Assembly: GCA_964528705.1 (NCBI GenBank)
Contig: CAZGUW010000140.1
Span: 1-12,167, forward strand
Direction of reading: 5' to 3'
Source of the DNA: SLRI01 sp964528705
GTDB taxonomy: Bacteria > Pseudomonadota > Alphaproteobacteria > Geminicoccales > Geminicoccaceae
Length of the DNA stretch: 12,167 nucleotides
Position numbers and translations under genes: made by a program
Shown: piece by piece, positions 7,001 through 12,167 of the stretch
Numbering within the stretch: position 1 is the stretch's first letter
Layout of the letters: each line of letters starts with the position of its first letter
Notes under the pieces: model-generated
What the model saw: only the letters and a program-made list of their open reading frames with translations
Told to the model about the DNA's origin: nothing
Database searches by the model: none

Positions 7001-9304
7001 ATGAACCGCCAGGTTGAAGACGTTCCGAAAGTAGCAGCGGCGGAGAATCCGACATCGGTCGCTCAGCCCGGTGCCTATCCCTATGGCTCGTCTTATCGGG
7101 ACGACGAACTTTCGCCGGTGAAGTGGGCATGGCATTTTGCCCGCCGGCATTTCTGGCTGATCGCCACCATCACGGTCATCGGCACGGTGCTCGCCGCGAT
7201 GTACGGCATGCAGCGGCCGACGCTCTACACGGCCACTGCCGAGATCGTCATCGATCCGACCGATACGCGCGCCTTCGGCCTCGACCCTGAGACCGGCGCC
7301 ATCGGTGCCGATTCAACCACCCTGGAGACCCAGATCCGGGTCGCCCGATCGCCCGACGTCGCCTATGCGGTGATGGACCGTCTCCTGCTCGAAGAGCGTA
7401 TGACGCAGGAAATCGCCGCAGCCGAGCAGGATGGCACGGAGCTCAATCCCGTCCTGGCACCGTTCCATCACATGCTCGATCTCCTGCCGAGCGGTGTACT
7501 GGTCGCCACCGGGCTCGCCTCCGAAGTTGTGCAGCTCGAGATGGTCGACCGTGCCGACCAGGCCCGGCGCGCCGCCCTCGGCTACCTCGACCGGGGGCTC
7601 GAGGTTCGCCAGAGCGGCCGCTCGCTCGTTCTCTCGATCGGCTTCACGGCCGGACACCCCGCGGAAGCGGCGCGTGTCGCCAATGCCTTCGCCGACGCCT
7701 ATATCGAGCGGCAGCTGGCGCAGAAGGTCGGCGGCACCACCCGCGCCGCCTCCTATCTCGAGACCCGCCTCGTCGAGCTCGAGGAGCAGCTCCGGCAGGC
7801 CGAGGAGGGGATCAAGCAATACCGCGCCGAGAACCGGCTGATCGAGACCGCGGGTCGCTCGCTCTCCGAGCAGGAGCTCTCGCAGCTCTCCACCGAGCTC
7901 ATCCAGGTTCGCGCCGAGCGCGAGGACATGGAGGGGCGCATCCGCTACATCAGGAGCCTGCGTGGCGGCAGCACCCTGGAATCGGTCGGCGAGATCCTCA
8001 ATTCACCCCTCGTCGCCGCCCTCCTGCAGGAGCACATCCGGCTCAAGCGGCGGGAGGTCGAGCTGCTCAGCACCTTTGGTGAGCGGCACCCGCAGGTCGT
8101 CTCGCTGAGGGCCGATCTCCAGTCGATCGTCAGCCAGATCGGCGCCGAAGCCGACCGCTATGTCGCCCGCAAGGAGAACGATCTCTCGCGTCTGAACGCC
8201 CGCGCCGCGGCGATCCAGGAGGAGATGGACCGCGCCACCCAGGACAATGTCCGCCTGAGCCAGGCCGAGGTCGGCCTGCGCGAGCGCGAGCGCGAGGCCG
8301 AGGCGCTCCGCAACCTCTACAATTCGTTCCTGGCACGTTTCACCGAGACCCGCGAGCAGCGCCAGGTGATCGAGGCCGATGCCCGCATCATCGCCCGCGC
8401 GGAGGCCCCGCAATCGCCGAGCTCCCGCGGCCTCGAGTTCTTCCTGGCGATCGGCTTCGTCGTCTCGGGCGCCGCCGGCGTCGGTCTCGCGTGGCTGCGC
8501 GAGACTCTCGATCGCGGCCTCAGAAGCGGCGGCGAGCTCGAGCGCCAGCTCGGCCTGCCCTGCCTCGGCCAGGTTCCGCACCTCAAGGCGATCACCGGCA
8601 AGGGAAAGAAGCCGCACCTCTATCTCGTCGACAAGCCGCGCTCGGCTTACGCCGAATCGATCCGCTCGGTCGGCACCTACCTGCGCATGAGCAATGTCGA
8701 CGATCCGCCCCGCGTCATCCAGGTCACCTCGGCGATCCCGGGCGAGGGCAAGACCACCTTCGCCACGAGCCTTGCCACCCTGCTCGCCCGGTCGGGGCAG
8801 CAGACGCTGCTGATTGATCTCGACCTCCATCACCCCTCGGTCGCGCGCGAGCTCGGTCTCGAGGTCGAGCATTGCCTCGTCGACTACATGCTCGGCGACG
8901 CGGCACTCGAGGACGTCATCTACACGACCGACTTCGGCATGGCGGTTCTGCCGGTGCGCCGCCAGACCCCCGATCCCTCGGTGCTGATCGGCTCGCAGCG
9001 TCTCAGGCAGCTCCTGGATGACATGCGCGAGCGCTTCGACCATGTGGTCGTCGACAGCCCGCCCCTGCTCCTGGTCACCGACCCGAAGACCACGAGTGCG
9101 CTGGTCGATGCCAGCGTGCTGCTCGTGCGCTGGCAGGAGACCCCGGCCGACAAGGCCGCCAATGCCCTGCGCGAGCTCGACGCCGTCGCCGCCAAAGTTG
9201 CCGGCGCCGTGCTCGCCCAGGTCGACGTCAAGCGCCAGGCGCAGTACGGCTACGCCGGGGTCGGGTCGTACTATGGTAACTACAAGAAGTACTACGTCGA
9301 CTAG
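7001..9304 (+). CDS. Polysaccharide biosynthesis tyrosine autokinase (Wzz/Wzc-type BY-kinase chain-length regulator)
   Basis: This 767-residue inner-membrane protein combines a Wzz chain-length domain with a cytoplasmic bacterial tyrosine kinase, controlling polymerisation and export of exopolysaccharide or capsule. Order: cytoplasmic tail 1-48, membrane helix about 50-68, a periplasmic domain with long charged helices likely forming coiled coils (about 250-470, including RHPQVVSLRADLQ near 362), membrane helix about 479-499, then the kinase. The kinase shows Walker A SAIPGEGKTT (577-586, Lys584), Walker A' LLIDLDLH (603-610) and Walker B HVVVDSPP (681-688, Asp685). The C-terminus has seven tyrosines between 749 and 765, the expected autophosphorylation cluster. 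Asp606 and Asp608 are kept, but the arginine usual after the A' motif is replaced by His-His. It starts region B. No Wzb-type phosphatase or Wza exporter is in the window. Confidence 0.95.
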   Translation: MNRQVEDVPKVAAAENPTSVAQPGAYPYGSSYRDDELSPVKWAWHFARRHFWLIATITVIGTVLAAMYGMQRPTLYTATAEIVIDPTDTRAFGLDPETGAIGADSTTLETQIRVARSPDVAYAVMDRLLLEERMTQEIAAAEQDGTELNPVLAPFHHMLDLLPSGVLVATGLASEVVQLEMVDRADQARRAALGYLDRGLEVRQSGRSLVLSIGFTAGHPAEAARVANAFADAYIERQLAQKVGGTTRAASYLETRLVELEEQLRQAEEGIKQYRAENRLIETAGRSLSEQELSQLSTELIQVRAEREDMEGRIRYIRSLRGGSTLESVGEILNSPLVAALLQEHIRLKRREVELLSTFGERHPQVVSLRADLQSIVSQIGAEADRYVARKENDLSRLNARAAAIQEEMDRATQDNVRLSQAEVGLREREREAEALRNLYNSFLARFTETREQRQVIEADARIIARAEAPQSPSSRGLEFFLAIGFVVSGAAGVGLAWLRETLDRGLRSGGELERQLGLPCLGQVPHLKAITGKGKKPHLYLVDKPRSAYAESIRSVGTYLRMSNVDDPPRVIQVTSAIPGEGKTTFATSLATLLARSGQQTLLIDLDLHHPSVARELGLEVEHCLVDYMLGDAALEDVIYTTDFGMAVLPVRRQTPDPSVLIGSQRLRQLLDDMRERFDHVVVDSPPLLLVTDPKTTSALVDASVLLVRWQETPADKAANALRELDAVAAKVAGAVLAQVDVKRQAQYGYAGVGSYYGNYKKYYVD

Positions 9305-9497
9305 CATGTCAGCCGTTCGGGACTGGCCCGCCGGGTCCATCCGCGCGCTATAACCCGCTATAACCTCGGATTGAGAATTGGTGCCTCCAGTTCATCCACA
9401 TTGTCTGTTGCATAGCATCATTTCTCTGTTATCCGTTGGGGCATAATCAGTGCTCGGCAACAACCAGGCATCGTGTGGGCTCTGAGGGGAGCGAATA
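9305..9497 (+). promoter_or_regulatory. 193-bp intergenic region upstream of the sugar transferase, probable control region
   Basis: The gap is unusually long for this otherwise compact gene string and is AT-richer than its surroundings from about 9350 to 9460. It contains the 10-bp tandem repeat at 9346-9365. Possible promoter pieces such as TTGCAT (9408-9413) and CATAAT (9442-9447) exist but do not form a pair with correct spacing. No stem-loop with a T-run was found after the kinase stop. An internal promoter for the transferase-decarboxylase-dehydratase genes is plausible. Confidence 0.35.
9346..9365. repeat. Tandem direct repeat, 2 x 10 bp (CGCTATAACC)
   Basis: CGCTATAACC occurs twice head-to-tail, at 9346-9355 and 9356-9365, in the 193-bp gap between the tyrosine kinase stop (9304) and the sugar transferase start (9498). 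Two sites one helical turn apart would suit cooperative binding of a regulator on one DNA face. The sequence alone does not identify any binding protein. Confidence 0.45.
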
Positions 9498-10961
9498 TTG
9501 CCGGCTGCTTTTTTCGCACGCTACCCGGTCAGCCGTCAGGTGCTGGTCGTTCTGATCGATACGGTGGCGATTTCCCTGGCGTTGCCGCTCTCCCTGCTTC
9601 TGCGCGAGAACCGGCTGCCTGCCGGCGACCGCCTCGCCGAGGTCCTGGCCGCCCTGCCGCTCCTGGCGCTGGCCGCCGTCACGGCGAGCGTCCTGCTCGG
9701 CAGCTACCGCGCCGTCTGGCGCTACATGGGCATTGCCGAGATCGTCCGCCTCGCCCAGCTGGCTCTGCTTGCCATCCTTCTCTTCTATCTCGCCCAGTTC
9801 GTCGTCGACCGGCTGCAGCACATGCCGCGCTCGGCCCCGCCCATTCACTTCCTCGTCGCCATGTTCCTGCTCCTCGGCGCCCGCATCCTTTATGGCGAGT
9901 TGTGCCGGTACGGCAGCCGCGGTGCCGCCAGCCCGGCCCGCCAGCCGCTGCTCCTCGTCGGCTCCGGTGACGGTGCCGCCCTCTTCATCCAGATGCTCCA
10001 GCATCAGCCCGACCGCTCCTACGACATCGCCGGCATCATCTGCGACAAGGTCACTCGCCACCGCAGCATCGCCGGCGTGCCGGTCCTGGGCGGGCTCGCC
10101 GACTTCGACGCCGTGCTCGCCACACTGCGCGTCCAGGGCATGACCCCGGATCGCGTCGTCGTCACCCGCCCGCATCACGAGCTCGGCCGCGACGCTGTCT
10201 ATCGCGTCATGAGCCGGGCCGAGGCCCAGGGCATCCCCGTCGAGCAGCTGCCGGACCTCATGCGCTTTCGCGCCGACGCCCCGCTGACCGCTCTGGGCGC
10301 CGCGCCGGAGGCAACCTTGGCGGACGCTGTCCCCGAAGCGGTCTATCCCCGCCTCAAGCGCCTCTTCGACATCGCTCTCTCCGGCACCGTGCTGGTCGTC
10401 CTGGCTCCCCTCCTGCTCGCCTCCGCCGTCGCCGTGGCGCTCTTCATCCAGCGCCCCGTCATGTTCGTGCAGATCCGCCCCGGCCTGCACCGCCGTCCGT
10501 TTCGCCTCTACAAGCTGCGCACCATGAAGGACCCGCTGGCGCCCGGCGGCCGCCGCCTTTCCGACGCCGAGCGCACGCCCTTCGTCGGCCGCCTGCTCCG
10601 CCGCACCCGCCTCGACGAGCTGCCGCAGCTCTGGAACGTGCTGATCGGCGACATGGCGATCATCGGCCCGCGCCCCCTCGTCGCCGCCGACCTCGACGCC
10701 ATGGCCGACCAGGGCCGGGCCCGCTCGCGGGCGCGTCCCGGCATCACCGGCTGGGCCCAGGTCAATGGCGGCCAAAAGCTCGACGCCGACGAGAAGCTGG
10801 CCCTCGACCTCTGGTACGCCGACAACGCCAGCCTCGCCCTCGATCTGCGCATCGTCGGCCGCACCATCGCCATGATGCTCTTCGGCGAGCGGCGCGATCC
10901 TTCCGCCATCGATACCGCGAGGGCCGCCCTCGTGCCGGAAGCCATGGGGGCCGCCGAATGA
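9498..10961 (+). CDS. Initiating polyprenyl-phosphate sugar-1-phosphate transferase (exopolysaccharide glycosylphosphotransferase)
   Basis: This 487-residue membrane enzyme would transfer a hexose-1-phosphate from a nucleotide sugar to undecaprenyl phosphate, the first committed step in repeat-unit assembly. The N-terminal half has four likely membrane helices (about 14-35, 48-67, 82-103, 115-133) and a Rossmann-like domain from LLLVGSGDG (151-159). Near 287 begins the bacterial sugar transferase domain: RLFDIALSG with a membrane segment to about 317, RPGLHRRPFRLYKLRTM (327-343), the catalytic Asp373-Glu374 in RTRLDELPQLWNVLIGDM, IGPRPL (389-394) and RPGITGWAQVNG (413-424). The start is TTG at 9498 with AGGGGAG at 9485-9491, six bases upstream. 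GSYRAVWRY (68-76) resembles the N-terminal region of CapD-type nucleotide-sugar dehydratases. The stop overlaps an ATG as ATGA at 10958-10961. The sugar specificity is unknown. Confidence 0.93.
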   Translation: MPAAFFARYPVSRQVLVVLIDTVAISLALPLSLLLRENRLPAGDRLAEVLAALPLLALAAVTASVLLGSYRAVWRYMGIAEIVRLAQLALLAILLFYLAQFVVDRLQHMPRSAPPIHFLVAMFLLLGARILYGELCRYGSRGAASPARQPLLLVGSGDGAALFIQMLQHQPDRSYDIAGIICDKVTRHRSIAGVPVLGGLADFDAVLATLRVQGMTPDRVVVTRPHHELGRDAVYRVMSRAEAQGIPVEQLPDLMRFRADAPLTALGAAPEATLADAVPEAVYPRLKRLFDIALSGTVLVVLAPLLLASAVAVALFIQRPVMFVQIRPGLHRRPFRLYKLRTMKDPLAPGGRRLSDAERTPFVGRLLRRTRLDELPQLWNVLIGDMAIIGPRPLVAADLDAMADQGRARSRARPGITGWAQVNGGQKLDADEKLALDLWYADNASLALDLRIVGRTIAMMLFGERRDPSAIDTARAALVPEAMGAAE

Positions 10962-11031
10962 CCCTCGACCGCCAGCGCATCCTCGTCACCGCCCGGGCAG
11001 CGCCGCTGCCCCAGCCATGCAAGGCCGCCGA

Positions 11032-11035
<4 letters not shown>
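10958..11035 (+). CDS. 25-codon relay ORF created by the tandem duplication (vestigial decarboxylase start)
   Basis: Its ATG (10958-10960) overlaps the TGA of the sugar transferase, and its own TGA (11033-11035) overlaps the ATG of the decarboxylase (11032). It begins MTLDRQRILVT, almost the decarboxylase N-terminus (MTFDSQRILVT), and ends as a copy of the transferase C-terminus (TARAAPLPQPCKAAE). The peptide probably has no function. The ORF could let ribosomes pass from one gene to the next by two consecutive stop/start overlaps. It may equally be untranslated debris. Confidence 0.3.
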
Positions 11036-12060
<1,025 letters not shown>

Positions 12061-12167
12061 CGCAGCGCGCGGTAGCCCCCCAAAAAGTCGCCCTCATCAC
12101 CGGCATCACCGGCCAGGACGGCGCCTACCACGCCGAGCTCATGCTGGCGAAGGGCTACACCGTCCAC

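Noticed and set aside
6756..7130. N-terminal extension of the 2-hydroxyacid dehydrogenase to an upstream ATG at 7130
   Set aside because: It would overlap the divergent kinase gene by 130 bp and adds non-family sequence. The ATG at 6755 has its own GAGGAG and a normal start.
9314..9342. Possible terminator after the tyrosine kinase gene (GGAC...GTCC)
   Set aside because: The arms pair only with an interruption and there is no T-run.
11017..11031. Upstream ATG at 11017 as the start of the decarboxylase
   Set aside because: Adds MQGRR, which is not part of the family N-terminus. The ATG at 11032 is the one matched in the duplicated unit and in the ATGA overlap.

Overview
The window is GC-rich (about two thirds G+C by eye) and fully bacterial. 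Gene content (a TRAP transporter with a Tat-like binding-protein leader, a DapA-family aldolase, and a Wzc-type exopolysaccharide locus) and codon use point to an alphaproteobacterium, perhaps Rhodospirillales-like. That placement is an inference; no rRNA, tRNA or other marker gene is present.

Region A (1-6755) is a small-molecule uptake and catabolism cluster. A partial DapA-family lyase/aldolase runs leftward off base 1. Divergent from it is a tightly packed operon, dctP-dctQ-dctM-aldehyde dehydrogenase (723-5000), encoding a three-part TRAP transporter and an AldA-like aldehyde dehydrogenase. Facing this operon is a two-gene minus-strand unit, a D-2-hydroxyacid dehydrogenase followed by a FabG-like short-chain dehydrogenase. 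The simplest reading is import of an organic or sugar acid, redox steps at a hydroxyl or keto carbon, aldol cleavage to a keto acid plus an aldehyde, and oxidation of the aldehyde. The substrate cannot be read from the sequence. A 9-bp inverted repeat sits over a candidate divergent promoter at 611-660, and nested inverted repeats fill the 40-bp gap between the convergent units.

Region B (7001-12167) is the start of an exopolysaccharide/capsule locus, transcribed rightward: a Wzz/Wzc-type tyrosine autokinase, an initiating polyprenyl-phosphate sugar-1-phosphate transferase, a UDP-glucuronate decarboxylase (UDP-xylose synthase) and the start of a GDP-mannose 4,6-dehydratase. The last two would supply UDP-xylose and GDP-4-keto-6-deoxymannose. 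Regions A and B are separated by a relatively AT-rich 245-bp divergent intergenic region.

The most unusual sequence structure is at two junctions of region B. Between the transferase and the decarboxylase there is an imperfect 74-bp tandem duplication bounded by ACCG. It duplicates the overlapping stop/start (ATGA) and creates a 25-codon ORF that links the two genes by ATGA overlaps at both ends. Between the decarboxylase and the dehydratase, the genes overlap by 61 bp, and the overlap contains a perfect 18-bp tandem repeat read in two frames. No CRISPR array, RNA gene, insertion sequence or defence system was seen. No gap without a gene exceeds 245 bp.
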